A stretch of DNA of 45,412 nt from Streptosporangiales bacterium (lineage in GTDB: Bacteria > Actinomycetota > Actinomycetes > Streptosporangiales > Streptosporangiaceae), in contig WHSL01000020.1 in NCBI GenBank assembly GCA_009380095.1, forward strand, positions 1 to 45,412, given 5' to 3'. The notes beneath the pieces were generated by a model that was not told the DNA's origin, did no database searches, and saw only the letters and a list, made by a program, of their open reading frames with translations. Below, one piece after another: positions 36,432-44,972 of this stretch. Numbering within the stretch: position 1 is the stretch's first letter; each line of letters opens with the position of its first letter. The translations under genes and the position numbers were made by a program.

Positions 36432-36782
36432 ATGGCCGGCGTGCAGGAGTGCCGGGAGGCGATCGATCGGCTCGCGGGCCGGTTGGCGGAGGTCGACCCC
36501 GAGCACCGCCGCGCGCACCTGATGGACCGTACGGTGAGCTGCCGGGTGACCGATCTCGACACGATGTTCCGGATGCGCCTGCACGAGGCCGGCCTGACGG
36601 ACATCCGGCTAGCCGAGCCGGCCGACGCCGAGCCGCCCGCTCAGGTTCGGATCTCGCTGCGCAGCGATGACCTCGTCGCTCTGGCCGACGAGCGGCTGGA
36701 CCTCGCCCGATCCTGGCTGACCGGCCGCGTCAAGCTGGAGGCGAGCCTGGGCGACCTCCTCCGCCTCCGCCGCCTCCTCTGA
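36432..36782 (+). CDS. SCP2 sterol-binding-domain-like protein
   Basis: A 116-residue protein resembling the small actinobacterial SCP2-like group: an N-terminal helix (ECREAIDRLAGRLAEVD), a beta-rich middle (DRTVSCRVTDLDTMFRMRL, then PAQVRISLRSDDLVALADERLDL) and a terminal helix with the GRVKLEASLGDLLRLRRLL signature. SCP2 domains bind hydrophobic ligands; no substrate is known for this class. The ATG at 36432 follows GGGAGGCGGG. It lies alone on the plus strand between the tlyA operon and the HAD gene, in a syntenic position in related genomes as I remember them. Confidence 0.82.
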   Translation: MAGVQECREAIDRLAGRLAEVDPEHRRAHLMDRTVSCRVTDLDTMFRMRLHEAGLTDIRLAEPADAEPPAQVRISLRSDDLVALADERLDLARSWLTGRVKLEASLGDLLRLRRLL

Positions 36783-36864
36783 CCTCACCAGCACCCACCG
36801 CCCTCGACGTCACCGCGTTCGACGCCCTCGTCCGGGCCACGCACCCCTTCACCCAAGGGCGTCG

Positions 36865-37926
36865 TCAGAGGGCACCGAGGGTTTTCAGGGCGGTTTCGAT
36901 GGTGGATGGGGTGGGTGGGGTTGTGGAGGTCCAGGCGACGGCGCAGAGGGCACGGAGGCCGTCCAGAGGGTCGCCGGAGCCGGTGATCTCGGGCCGCCCG
37001 TCGCGGATCCGGACCGTCCAGCCGCCGCAGGCGTGCCCATCGGGCCCCTCTTTGACCTCGGGATGCGGGGCGAGCAGCCCGTCGAGGCCCGCCGCGAGGT
37101 AGGTCGGGCGGTGCTCCGGGGACGCCGCCACCAGCTCCGCGGGGGTGGTAACGCCGGTGAGGACGAGCAGACTGTCGGCGCCGCCACGGCTCGCGCCCTC
37201 GATGTCGGTGTCCAGCCGGTCCCCCACGATGAGCGGACGCTTCGCGCCCGTGCGCAGCACGCCCTCCCGGTGCATGGGCGGCTCGGGCTTGCCCGCCACC
37301 ACGGGCTCGACCCCGGCCGCCGTCGCGATCACGCGGATCATCGCCCCGTTGCCGGGCTCGGGCCCGCGTCTGCCGGGCACGGTGGTGTCCCCGTTGCTGG
37401 CCACAAAGAGTGCGCCGCGCCGTACCGCGACGGTGCCCTCGGCCAGCTGGTCGTAGCCGAGCCGCGGGTTGTATCCCTGCACGACGGCGACGGGCTCGTC
37501 CTCGGCGGAGGTGACGGGGCGCAGGCCACGCTCCCGCAGGGCCGTGCGCAGCCCGTTCGCGCCCACCACCAGCACCGGGCTGCCCGCCGGAAACCGCTCC
37601 GCGATCAGACGCGCCGCGGCCTGAGCCGACGTCACCACGTCGGCCGCGGTGGCGGGGACGCCGAATCGGGTGAGCCGGGCCGCGACGGCGCTGGGCGTGC
37701 GGGAGGCGTTGTTGGTGACGAACGCCACGCCCATCCCCGCCGCACGGGCCGCCCGCAGGGCCTCCGCCGCCCCGGGCACCGCCGCGCCACCGACGTAGAC
37801 CACGCCGTCGAGGTCGCACAGCGCCGCGTCGTACTCCTCGCACAACGCCCGCGCGGTGCCGCGCGGCACGGGCCCCTCCGCCTCCGTCGGGCCACGGCCC
37901 TGGCCTGCATCCGTCCGGTCCGTCAT
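36865..37926 (-). CDS. HAD-IIA family phosphatase (NagD-like)
   Basis: A 353-residue phosphatase. HAD motif I is CDLDGVVYVG with nucleophile Asp38 and acid Asp40; motif II is VTNNASR (about 74-80); motif III/IV are GKPEPPMHREG and IVGDRLDTDIEGA. The cap (about 100-220) is the C2 type typical of NagD/PGP subfamily. Family members act on sugar phosphates, pyridoxal phosphate or 2-phosphoglycolate; the substrate here is not predictable. The start ATG overlaps the TPR-protein stop by four bases, so the two are coupled. The last about 30 residues are Thr/Pro-rich. Confidence 0.92.
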   Translation of the reverse strand: MTDRTDAGQGRGPTEAEGPVPRGTARALCEEYDAALCDLDGVVYVGGAAVPGAAEALRAARAAGMGVAFVTNNASRTPSAVAARLTRFGVPATAADVVTSAQAAARLIAERFPAGSPVLVVGANGLRTALRERGLRPVTSAEDEPVAVVQGYNPRLGYDQLAEGTVAVRRGALFVASNGDTTVPGRRGPEPGNGAMIRVIATAAGVEPVVAGKPEPPMHREGVLRTGAKRPLIVGDRLDTDIEGASRGGADSLLVLTGVTTPAELVAASPEHRPTYLAAGLDGLLAPHPEVKEGPDGHACGGWTVRIRDGRPEITGSGDPLDGLRALCAVAWTSTTPPTPSTIETALKTLGAL

Positions 37927-38369
37927 GTGGGATCTCCGTGGCGTTCGGCGCGGGCGCGGAGGGTGGCCCGGGCCCCGCGCAGCGCGCGTTCGTAGTGGCG
38001 GACGTCGGGGCGCATCGCCACGGCGATCGCGAGGTACTCGACCGCCTGCCCGACCTCGCCGAGCCTGGTGAGCGACAGCCCGAGGCCGAAGTGCGCGTAG
38101 TCGTCGTCGGGGCTCACGTCCACGATGCGGCGGAAGCTGTCGGCCGCCTCGGCGTACCGCCGCGAGTCGTACTGGGCGCGGGCCAGGGCCTCACGGATGC
38201 TCCGCGAGTTGGGCTCGGCGTCCGCAGCCCGCTCGAGCAGCTGCGATGCCGCCTGCGGGCTGCCGGAGGAGAGCAACGCCATGCCGCGCTGATACCACTC
38301 GTAGACCTCGCCATCCGGACCGTCACCGCTTTCCCGGGAATCCCACGGAGGTGTCGAGCCTTGACTCAT
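37923..38369 (-). CDS. TPR-repeat protein
   Basis: A 148-residue protein of tetratricopeptide repeats: VYEWYQRGMALLSSGSPQAASQLLERAADAEP (about 22-53), a second unit around REALARAQYDSRRYAEAADSFRRIVDVSP and a third around AHFGLGLSLTRLGEVGQAVEYLAIAVAMRP. It is likely a soluble protein-protein interaction module. The ATG at 38369 has GGAGGAGG about nine bases upstream, a strong site. It is the first gene of the TPR-HAD pair and is divergent from the DUF1015 gene, with only two bases between the two starts. Confidence 0.85.
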   Translation of the reverse strand: MSQGSTPPWDSRESGDGPDGEVYEWYQRGMALLSSGSPQAASQLLERAADAEPNSRSIREALARAQYDSRRYAEAADSFRRIVDVSPDDDYAHFGLGLSLTRLGEVGQAVEYLAIAVAMRPDVRHYERALRGARATLRARAERHGDPT

Positions 38370-38371
38370 TC

Positions 38372-39736
38372 GTGTGGTCCTCCTCCTTCTCCGAGTATGG
38401 CGGTGCGCCGCCGCCCTCCGACCGGCCGCCCGGTGACGGCGCCGGTGGGCTGCGCCTGCGGCCCTTCCGCGGCCTGCGCTACGACCCGGCTCACGTGAGC
38501 GACCTGGCCTCGGTCACATCGCCTCCGTACGACGTGGTCGGGCCGGCCGCGATGCGCCGTCTCATGGCCGCCGACCCGCACAACGTGGTCCGGTTGATCC
38601 TTCCCCAGGAGGATGTGGCGCACCCCGGTGAGCGCTACCACAACGCGGCGCACACGCTACGGGAGTGGCGCGGCGAGGGCGTGCTCCGCCCGGACCCGGC
38701 GCCCGCCCTGTACGTCTACGAGGAGCGGAGCAGCGGGCCGGCCGGTGTCGTGCTGCAGCGCGGGCTGATCGGCGCACTCGATCTGGTCCCGCCCGGCAGC
38801 CCTGTGGTGCTGCCGCACGAGGACGTGTTCCCCGGCCCGGTCGCCGACCGCCTCGCGCTGATGACCGCGACCGAGGCCAACCTCGAGCCGATCCTGCTGC
38901 TCTATGAGGGCGAGGCCGAGGGGCGCCGGGCGGCTGCCACGCGCATCGTCGACGACGTGGCCGCGACCCGGCCACCGCTGCTCAGCGTCGACACCGCGGA
39001 CGGCACGCGGTATCGGCTGTGGGCGGTGACCGAGCCCGGCACGCTCGCCTCCATCGACGCCGACCTGCGCCTGCGCACGGCGCTGATCGCCGACGGGCAC
39101 CATCGCTACGCGACATATCTGGAGCTGCAGCGCCGCCACCGCGAGGCGGGAGACGGGCCGGGCCCGTGGGACCAGGGACTCGCCCTGCTGGTGGACTCGA
39201 CCGTCTATCCGCCCCGGCTGGGCGCCATCCACCGGGTGCTGCCCGGGTTGCGGCTGGACCGCACCGTGGAGACCGCCAAGCAGGTGCTGCGGGTGACGGA
39301 GCTCGGCGAGGACCTCGGCGCCGCGGAGCGCGCGCTGGCCACGGCGGCCGATTTGGGGCCCGCGTTGCTGATCACCGATGGGACCAGGATCCACCTCCTC
39401 ACCGATCCGGACCCGGTCGCGCTGGACCGTGCCATGCCGGCCGAACGGTCGGCGCTCTGGCGGCGGATTCCCGCCGCGATGCTGCATCGGCTGCTCCTGC
39501 CGTCGCTCCCCCTCGGCGCGACGACGGGAGACCCCGAGGATGACGTGCGGCTGGTGCACGACGACTCCTCGGCGGCGGTGGCGCTCGCCCGCGAGACGGA
39601 TGGTGTCGCGGTGCTGCTGCCGCCGATGCGGACGGCGGACGTGCGCGCCCTGGCCCGCGACGGGGAACGGGTGCCGCACAAGTCGACGTCGTTCGGCCCC
39701 AAGCCGCGGACCGGGCTGGTGCTGCGCCCGTTCTAA
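38372..39736 (+). CDS. DUF1015 family protein
   Basis: A 454-residue protein of the DUF1015 family. Diagnostic segments are GLRLRPFRGLRY (about 27-38), SPPYDVVG, the central ALIADGHHRYATYLEL with paired histidines, and the C-terminal HKSTSFGPKPRTGLVLRPF. Its biochemical role is unknown; the invariant D-G-H-H-R motif suggests a catalytic or nucleic-acid related site. The start is uncertain: GTG 38372 is the first in-frame candidate that does not overlap the divergent TPR gene, but has no ribosome binding site, while GTG 38351 would overlap it. The stop overlaps the convergent SSB-like gene by four bases. Confidence 0.8.
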   Translation: MWSSSFSEYGGAPPPSDRPPGDGAGGLRLRPFRGLRYDPAHVSDLASVTSPPYDVVGPAAMRRLMAADPHNVVRLILPQEDVAHPGERYHNAAHTLREWRGEGVLRPDPAPALYVYEERSSGPAGVVLQRGLIGALDLVPPGSPVVLPHEDVFPGPVADRLALMTATEANLEPILLLYEGEAEGRRAAATRIVDDVAATRPPLLSVDTADGTRYRLWAVTEPGTLASIDADLRLRTALIADGHHRYATYLELQRRHREAGDGPGPWDQGLALLVDSTVYPPRLGAIHRVLPGLRLDRTVETAKQVLRVTELGEDLGAAERALATAADLGPALLITDGTRIHLLTDPDPVALDRAMPAERSALWRRIPAAMLHRLLLPSLPLGATTGDPEDDVRLVHDDSSAAVALARETDGVAVLLPPMRTADVRALARDGERVPHKSTSFGPKPRTGLVLRPF

Positions 39737-40464
39737 GTGGCATCGGGTTGCTCGTCGTCAGAGCCATCGGGTCGCTCGTCTTGGAGGGCTTGACGGCCGT
39801 CCAGGGGCAGGGCGGAGCTCACGAGTCTGGCCTTGTAGACCTCCACCTCATAGAAGTTGACGACGCCGGTGGTGGTGCGCCAGGCCCTGCGGCGCAGGCC
39901 GCCGGACACCTCGACCGTGTCGCCCAGCCGGAAGGACGTGGCCACGCCGCGCACGGCAGGATCCGACGTCGCGCAGGTCACGGTGTCGGAGCCGACGAGC
40001 GGGCGCCGCCGCTCAGGCGGACGCTCGATGGCGAGTCGCCAGCCGGTGACGACCTCACCGTCGGATAACGCACGGACCGAGGGCTCCACCACGACCAGCC
40101 CCAGCAGCCGCACCTCATTGCGATGCGCGACCGCCCCGTCGGCCGCTGATCCGTCGCTCGCCGCTCCACCGGCCGCTGCTCCACCGGCCGCCGATCCGTC
40201 GGTCGGCGATCCGTCGGTCGGCGATCCGTCGCTGGTCGGCGTATCGGGCGTCGGCCTGCCGGATGTCAGCCGGCCGGTGGGCGGCCCTTCGGTCGCCGGC
40301 CCGGTGCTCGCCGGCCTTTCGCTCGCCGGCCTGGCGGAGGGCGGCGTGCCGGGTGCGCGCTCCTCGGGAGGCCGTGGGGCGGGCACGGTGGGGTGGGGAC
40401 CGGGCATGGTGGGACGTGGGCCGGGCATGGTGGGGCGTGGCGGGAAGGGGGGCAGGTCGGTCAT
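39733..40464 (-). CDS. Single-stranded DNA-binding (OB-fold) paralogue with disordered N-terminus
   Basis: A 243-residue protein. Residues 1-110 are low complexity: a PRPTMPGP-type repeat (10-32), then a Pro/Thr/Ser run with DGSPTDGSPTDGS and AAGGAAAGGAAS. Residues about 112-225 form an SSB-like OB fold: RNEVRLLGLVVVEP, VVTGWRLAIERP, DTVTCATSDP, LGDTVEVSGGLRRRAWR and VNFYEVEVYKARLV. Main SSBs keep the OB fold first and the acidic tail last, so the order is reversed here and no DDxPF-type tip is present. The ATG at 40464 follows GGGAGTGAATC, supporting the long N-terminus. It is probably a second SSB for special situations. Confidence 0.8.
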   Translation of the reverse strand: MTDLPPFPPRPTMPGPRPTMPGPHPTVPAPRPPEERAPGTPPSARPASERPASTGPATEGPPTGRLTSGRPTPDTPTSDGSPTDGSPTDGSAAGGAAAGGAASDGSAADGAVAHRNEVRLLGLVVVEPSVRALSDGEVVTGWRLAIERPPERRRPLVGSDTVTCATSDPAVRGVATSFRLGDTVEVSGGLRRRAWRTTTGVVNFYEVEVYKARLVSSALPLDGRQALQDERPDGSDDEQPDAT

Positions 40465-40587
40465 GATTCACTCCCATCGTTGGAACCTCTGGGGACCATC
40501 CTGGCCTGGGCTGTCAGGCAATCGGGCCTAGAATTCGGTTCTGGGGATAGCCGAGGGATGAATCCGGCAAGACGGAAGGAACCGGCT

Positions 40588-41526
40588 GTGGAAAACGTCA
40601 CGGCGATCGGCGAGGATGTCTTCGAGATCGACACCCGGATGGCCGGATACGAGGGGATCACCGCCGGCTACCTGATCCGTTCCGACCGCCCGTGCCTCGT
40701 GGAGACCGGCACCTCCACGTCCGCGCCCGTCGTACGCGACGCGCTCACCCACCTTGGTCTCGCCCCCTCCGACCTGGCCACCATCGTCGTCACGCACATC
40801 CACCTGGACCACGCGGGCGGCGTCGGGGAGCTGGCGCGGATGTTCCCGCAGGCGGAGATCGTGGTCCACGAGAAGGGGGCACGGCACCTCAACGACCCCA
40901 GCCGGCTGATGAAGAGCGCGCGGATGGTGTACGGCGACCTCCTCGACGTGCTCTTCGGCGAGATGCGGCCGACCGAGGCGGCGCGGATCCGGGCCGTCGA
41001 GGAGACGGGGAGCGTCGACCTCGGCGGAGGACGCACCCTGGCCGGCCACTACTCCCCCGGTCACGCTCGGCACCATGTCGGGCTGATCGACTCGCACACC
41101 GGCGACCTGTACGTGGGCGACGCCGTGGGGATCTATCTGCAGGAGACGGGGGACCTGCGCCCCGCCACGCCCCCGCCGGACTTCGATCTCGACACGGCCC
41201 TGCGGTCGCTGCGCATGTTCGAGGCGCTACGGCCGGAGCGGCTGCTCTTCGCGCACTACGGGCCGGTCACCGCGGTGCCGGAGACCCTCGAACGGTCCGC
41301 CGAGGAGCTGCGGGTCTGGGTCGATCTGGTCAAGGAGGCGCGGGGCGCGGGAATGGACCTGGACCACGCGGTCGCGATGGTGCGGGACCGTACGAAGGAG
41401 CGGTACGCCGACGCCTCGTCCGTACTGGATCCTCGCCGCCACGAAGGCTACGAGATCATTTCCGGCATGGAGGGAAGCGTCCAGGGCATCATGCACTGGC
41501 TCGACCGTACGGAACCGCAGGACTGA
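40588..41526 (+). CDS. Metallo-beta-lactamase-fold hydrolase
   Basis: A 312-residue MBL-fold protein. The zinc motif is VTHIHLDHAGG (His70, His72, Asp74, His75), followed by HYSPGHARHHVGLI (third metal His) and DLYVGDAVGIYL (bridging Asp), with LFAHYGPVTAVPE near residue 225. The C-terminal about 80 residues form extra helices (ERSAEELRVWVDLVKEA...), seen in a group of uncharacterised actinobacterial hydrolases. I chose GTG 40588 because AAGGAA lies six bases upstream; ATG 40558 is in the same frame but weakly preceded. Divergent from the SSB-like gene, with a TAGAAT hexamer at 40530-40535 as a possible -10. Confidence 0.85.
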   Translation: MENVTAIGEDVFEIDTRMAGYEGITAGYLIRSDRPCLVETGTSTSAPVVRDALTHLGLAPSDLATIVVTHIHLDHAGGVGELARMFPQAEIVVHEKGARHLNDPSRLMKSARMVYGDLLDVLFGEMRPTEAARIRAVEETGSVDLGGGRTLAGHYSPGHARHHVGLIDSHTGDLYVGDAVGIYLQETGDLRPATPPPDFDLDTALRSLRMFEALRPERLLFAHYGPVTAVPETLERSAEELRVWVDLVKEARGAGMDLDHAVAMVRDRTKERYADASSVLDPRRHEGYEIISGMEGSVQGIMHWLDRTEPQD

Positions 41527-41598
41527 GCGCCTACGACGGGCTGGGCTGGGCGAGACCCTCCGCATGACTACGGCCCGGCAGATCCCGCCCTCGCTCAC

Positions 41599-44500
41599 TC
41601 AGTCGCCCGACGACCGCCCATCGGCGTCGTCCGGATCGTCGCTCACCAAGTCCTCGACCGCGTCCGCGTCCGCGTCTGCGTCTGCGTCCGCGTCCGCGCT
41701 CGCGGCCTCCGACTCCCCCGACACAGCGCCTCCGCCATCACCGAGTCCGTCGACCGCGTAGGCATCGTCCTCGCTCCGAGCCTCGACGGGCGCTTCATCC
41801 TCGGCGTCGGGCATGGCCTCCGCGTCGGCAGGGGAATCGGCCGGGGCAAGAGCCGGTGCGGCGTCGGGCGTAGCCTCGGCCTCCGCCGGGGAATCGGCTT
41901 GATCGACGCCCGGTGAGGCGTCGGACATCCCCTCGGCCACCGCTGGGGAATCGGCTTGATCGCCCCATGCGGCGTCGGGCGTAGCCTCGGCCTCCGCTGG
42001 AGAATCGGCTTGATCGACGCCCGATGAGGCGTCGGGCGCACCCTCGGACTCCCCTGGGGCATCGGCTTGGGGGGCCGTCGGTGCGGTGTCGGATTGCTCG
42101 TTCTCGGCATGGGGTGAGGGCTCGGTCGGTGAGGTGGGCAGAGTTTCTTCGGCGGTGGGGTCGGACCAGAGGGTCGCGGCCTCGGGGTCGGATTCCTCGG
42201 CGTCGCCCCAGACGAGGTCCTCGTCAAGCTCAGCGAGGTCGACGCCCTGCAGTTCGGCGAGTCGCTCGTCCGCGTCCGTCTCGCCCGCCTCATCCGCCGC
42301 TTCGGCCCGGGCGAACCACTCGACGGCCTCGTCATTGCGGCCGGCGCCAAGCAGTGCTTCGGCGTACGCGTAGTACAGCCGTGCCGACCACGGGCGCCGC
42401 TGCCGGCTCTCCAGCTCCGGCCCCTGCAGGCCCACCACGGCGGCGTCGTACTGTCCCAGGTCGCGCCGCGCACCCGAGGCCACGATCCGCATCTCGACCT
42501 GCCCGGCCTGGTCCAGCTTCGCCATGTCGGGCGAACGCGCCATGTCCAGCGCACGCTCGGGACGGCCGAGACCACGCTCGCAGTCGGCCATGATCGGCAG
42601 ATACGCGTTGTTGCCGGTCACCCGGCGTGCCGTACGGAGCTCGGCGAGCGCCTCGGACCACTCCCCCACGTGGTACGCGGCCAGTCCACAGACCTCCCGT
42701 ACCGTCCCGACGCGGGACGCGAGGTTGCGCGCGTGCCGTGCGTGCCGGTAGCCCTCCGCCGGGTCCTCCGGCATGAGCATCTCGGCGGCGGCGAGGTGTC
42801 CCGCCACCTTGTCGGCGAGGTTGCGGGGCAGGCCGGCCAGTTCCTTGCGCACCTCGTCGTCGAGGAGGTCGGCGGTCACGCCCTCGGGGAGCTCCGGAAC
42901 CTCGGCCTCGGCACGCTCACGGTCCCAGGGCGCACGCGACTCGTCGCGACGGTCATCCTGGTCGCGGTACTCGGGCCGGTCGCCGCGGTCCTCCGCGAAA
43001 CGACGCGGACGGTCATCGCGTGGCCCGCCGCGCCCCTCATATCGGCTGCCGCCGTCACGGTCGCGGTCGCGGAAGCCACCTTCGTCCCGACTCCGGAACG
43101 GACGGGCGCCATCGCGGTCGTCCCGACGCCCGTACGGACGGTCCCCCCGTCCTGGACGCTCGTCACGCCCACCCTGGGACGGACGGTCCCGGTACGGACG
43201 GTCGCCACGCCCCGGACGGTCGTCCCGGTCGCCACGGTACGGACGGCCGCCATGGCCCGGGCGGTCGTCGCGGCCATCACGGGAGCTGTCGCGGTCGGTG
43301 CGGAAGTCGCCTCGGGCGGCGGCGTCGCGGTCACGGCGATAGGGCCGGTCGCCGGTGCGGTCATCGCGATAGGGGCGGCGCGCGCCGGGGCTACGGTCGT
43401 CTCGTGGACCGGAGCGGGGACGGTCGTCGCGGCCGTCTCGGTACGGACGACCACGGTCGTCGCGAGGGGAACTTCCACGGTCGTCGCGGTACGAGCGTCC
43501 TTGACCGTCGCGGTTCCGTTCGTCGCGGCCGCCTTCGTCCGGGCGCCCGGTGGGACGGCCCTCCTCGCGGTCGGTCCGCTGGTAGGGCCGACGCTCCCGG
43601 TCGTCCCGGCGGAAGCCGCCGCCTCGCTGGCTTCTGTAGCCGCCGCGGCTCTCGCCACGATCGCCGCCACGCTGGTAGCCGGGACGGTCATCACGCCGTC
43701 CGTAGCGGCCGCCGGCCGAGGGGGTGTCACGCTTCTCGTAGCCCGCACTCCGGGACCGGTCGTCACGCCGGTCGAAACGGTCACGCTCGCCGCGTCCCTC
43801 GTGGTCACCACTCCGGGGACGGTCATCGGGCCGATTGAAGCGGCCGCGCTCGGGACGGTCGCCCCGCCCCTGGTAGCCACCACGCCCTGCGCGGTCCCCG
43901 CGGCGGTCGAAGCCACCTTGGGGACGGTCGTCGCCCCGATCGAAGCGGCCGCGCTCGGGACGGTCGCCACGTCCCTCGGAGCCGGCACGCTGCGGCCCGT
44001 CGTTGCGGCGGCCGAAGCCGCCACTGGAACGGTCGTCGCGCTGGTCGAAGCGCCGTTGAGGTCGGTCGTCACGGCGATCGGAACGGACCTGCGGCCGCTC
44101 GTCGCGCGCGGGGCGGTCGTCACGGGTGTAGCGGCTCTGGGGCCGGTCGTCGCGCGCGGGCCGGTCGTCGCGGTCGTAGCGGCCCCGCGAAGGTCGGTCG
44201 TCGCGACGCTCGTAGCGGCCCTGGGGCCGGTCGTCGCGGTCGTAGCGGCCCCGCGAAGGTCGGTCGTCCCGGCGGTCATAGCGGCCCTGGGGCCGGTCGT
44301 CCCCGCGGTCATAGCGATTGCCTGCGGAGCGGTCGTCGCGGCGCTGGTAGTTGGGGCGCTGGGGACGGTCGTCGCGGGACGAGGAGTCGTCGCGACGGTT
44401 GTAGCGAGGGCGGTCGTTGTCCTGAGGGCCGCGGTCGTCGTTGCCGCGGCGGTAGCGGGAGTCGCCTGAGGCGCGGTCGTAGCGGGAGGCCGAGCCGTTC

Positions 44501-44946
44501 CGATCGCGGCGGGGCCCAGTGGAGTCGGATTGACGGGGCCCGCCCGAACCCCATTGACGAGGGCCGCCGGAGCCGGACTGACGGGGGCCGCCGGAACCTG
44601 ATTGGCGGGGCCCGCCCGAACCGGACTGGCGCGAGCCGCCCGAACCGGACTGGCGCGAGCCGCCCGAACCGGACTGGCGGGGCCCGCCGGAGCCGGACTG
44701 GCGGGGGCCGCCGGAGCCGGATTCGCGGGGCCCGCCGGAGCCGGATTGGCGGGGGCCGCCGGTTCGGTAGCCGCCGCCCCTTGGGCCGCCAGCGCTGGAG
44801 CCGCCGCCTCGGGGGCCGTCAGTGCGTGCGGAGTCGTCGCGGGGCGTGCGCGAGTACGGCTTGCCCTGACCGGTCTCTCGGCGCCCGTTGGGGCGATCCG
44901 AGTCTTCTGCGCCTGACCGGCCCTCTTCGCTCATGTCCTCGTCCAT
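41599..44946 (-). CDS. Giant RG/RD-rich disordered protein with TPR-like domain and acidic tail
   Basis: A 1115-residue protein in four zones. Residues 1-60 are a polar head. Residues 63-142 are ten 8-residue units GGPRQSGS. Residues about 150-675 are Arg/Asp/Gly-rich with many DDRP, RYDRRDDR and GGRPYRG blocks. Residues about 680-910 are a folded helical domain with TPR-like repeats (VREVCGLAAYHVGEWSEALAEL, RPWSARLYYAYAEALLGAGR). Residues about 915-1115 are acidic with repeated QADSPAEAEA and an alternating Ala-Asp run. Only the TPR-like zone looks like a family, known from actinobacterial hypothetical proteins. RG/RD-rich regions often bind RNA. It is the first gene downstream of the rRNA operon on the same strand. 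The start could also be ATG 44934. Confidence 0.8.
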   Translation of the reverse strand: MDEDMSEEGRSGAEDSDRPNGRRETGQGKPYSRTPRDDSARTDGPRGGGSSAGGPRGGGYRTGGPRQSGSGGPRESGSGGPRQSGSGGPRQSGSGGSRQSGSGGSRQSGSGGPRQSGSGGPRQSGSGGPRQWGSGGPRQSDSTGPRRDRNGSASRYDRASGDSRYRRGNDDRGPQDNDRPRYNRRDDSSSRDDRPQRPNYQRRDDRSAGNRYDRGDDRPQGRYDRRDDRPSRGRYDRDDRPQGRYERRDDRPSRGRYDRDDRPARDDRPQSRYTRDDRPARDERPQVRSDRRDDRPQRRFDQRDDRSSGGFGRRNDGPQRAGSEGRGDRPERGRFDRGDDRPQGGFDRRGDRAGRGGYQGRGDRPERGRFNRPDDRPRSGDHEGRGERDRFDRRDDRSRSAGYEKRDTPSAGGRYGRRDDRPGYQRGGDRGESRGGYRSQRGGGFRRDDRERRPYQRTDREEGRPTGRPDEGGRDERNRDGQGRSYRDDRGSSPRDDRGRPYRDGRDDRPRSGPRDDRSPGARRPYRDDRTGDRPYRRDRDAAARGDFRTDRDSSRDGRDDRPGHGGRPYRGDRDDRPGRGDRPYRDRPSQGGRDERPGRGDRPYGRRDDRDGARPFRSRDEGGFRDRDRDGGSRYEGRGGPRDDRPRRFAEDRGDRPEYRDQDDRRDESRAPWDRERAEAEVPELPEGVTADLLDDEVRKELAGLPRNLADKVAGHLAAAEMLMPEDPAEGYRHARHARNLASRVGTVREVCGLAAYHVGEWSEALAELRTARRVTGNNAYLPIMADCERGLGRPERALDMARSPDMAKLDQAGQVEMRIVASGARRDLGQYDAAVVGLQGPELESRQRRPWSARLYYAYAEALLGAGRNDEAVEWFARAEAADEAGETDADERLAELQGVDLAELDEDLVWGDAEESDPEAATLWSDPTAEETLPTSPTEPSPHAENEQSDTAPTAPQADAPGESEGAPDASSGVDQADSPAEAEATPDAAWGDQADSPAVAEGMSDASPGVDQADSPAEAEATPDAAPALAPADSPADAEAMPDAEDEAPVEARSEDDAYAVDGLGDGGGAVSGESEAASADADADADADADAVEDLVSDDPDDADGRSSGD
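41797..42069 (-). repeat. Five imperfect 16-19-residue acidic repeats in the C-terminal tail
   Basis: The tail repeats QADSPAEAEATPDAA with variants (QADAPGESEGAPDAS, QADSPAVAEGMSDAS, PADSPADAEAMPDA). The repeated DNA unit is about 48-57 bases. A short Ala-Asp alternation follows at about 41677-41712. Confidence 0.75.
44521..44760 (-). repeat. 24-bp tandem repeat, ten units, encoding GGPRQSGS
   Basis: Ten units of exactly 24 bases. Two units read GGSR and one each carries Glu, Trp or Asp substitutions, so both synonymous and amino-acid differences separate the copies. In-phase repeats of this kind usually vary in number between strains. Confidence 0.85.
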
Positions 44947-44954
44947 CACTGATG

Positions 44955-44972
44955 GCGACCCGAAAGGGTCGC
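44955..44972 (-). promoter_or_regulatory. Hairpin in the leader of the repeat protein
   Basis: GCGACCC and GGGTCGC form a perfect 7-bp stem around a 4-base loop, ending eight bases before the ATG at 44946. In the mRNA it would sit where a ribosome binding site is expected. If translation starts at 44934 instead, the hairpin is simply in the leader. Confidence 0.4.

Noticed and set aside
36783-36864. Plus-strand ALDVTAFDALVRATHPFT reading after the SCP2 gene as a gene remnant
   Set aside because: Short, no start, not recognisable; equally explained by GC-rich intergenic sequence.
42670-44469. 599-codon plus-strand frame, Val/Ala/Thr-rich, opposite the repeat protein
   Set aside because: It is a reflection of the DDR/RG repeats on the minus strand; there is no ribosome binding site and no domain.
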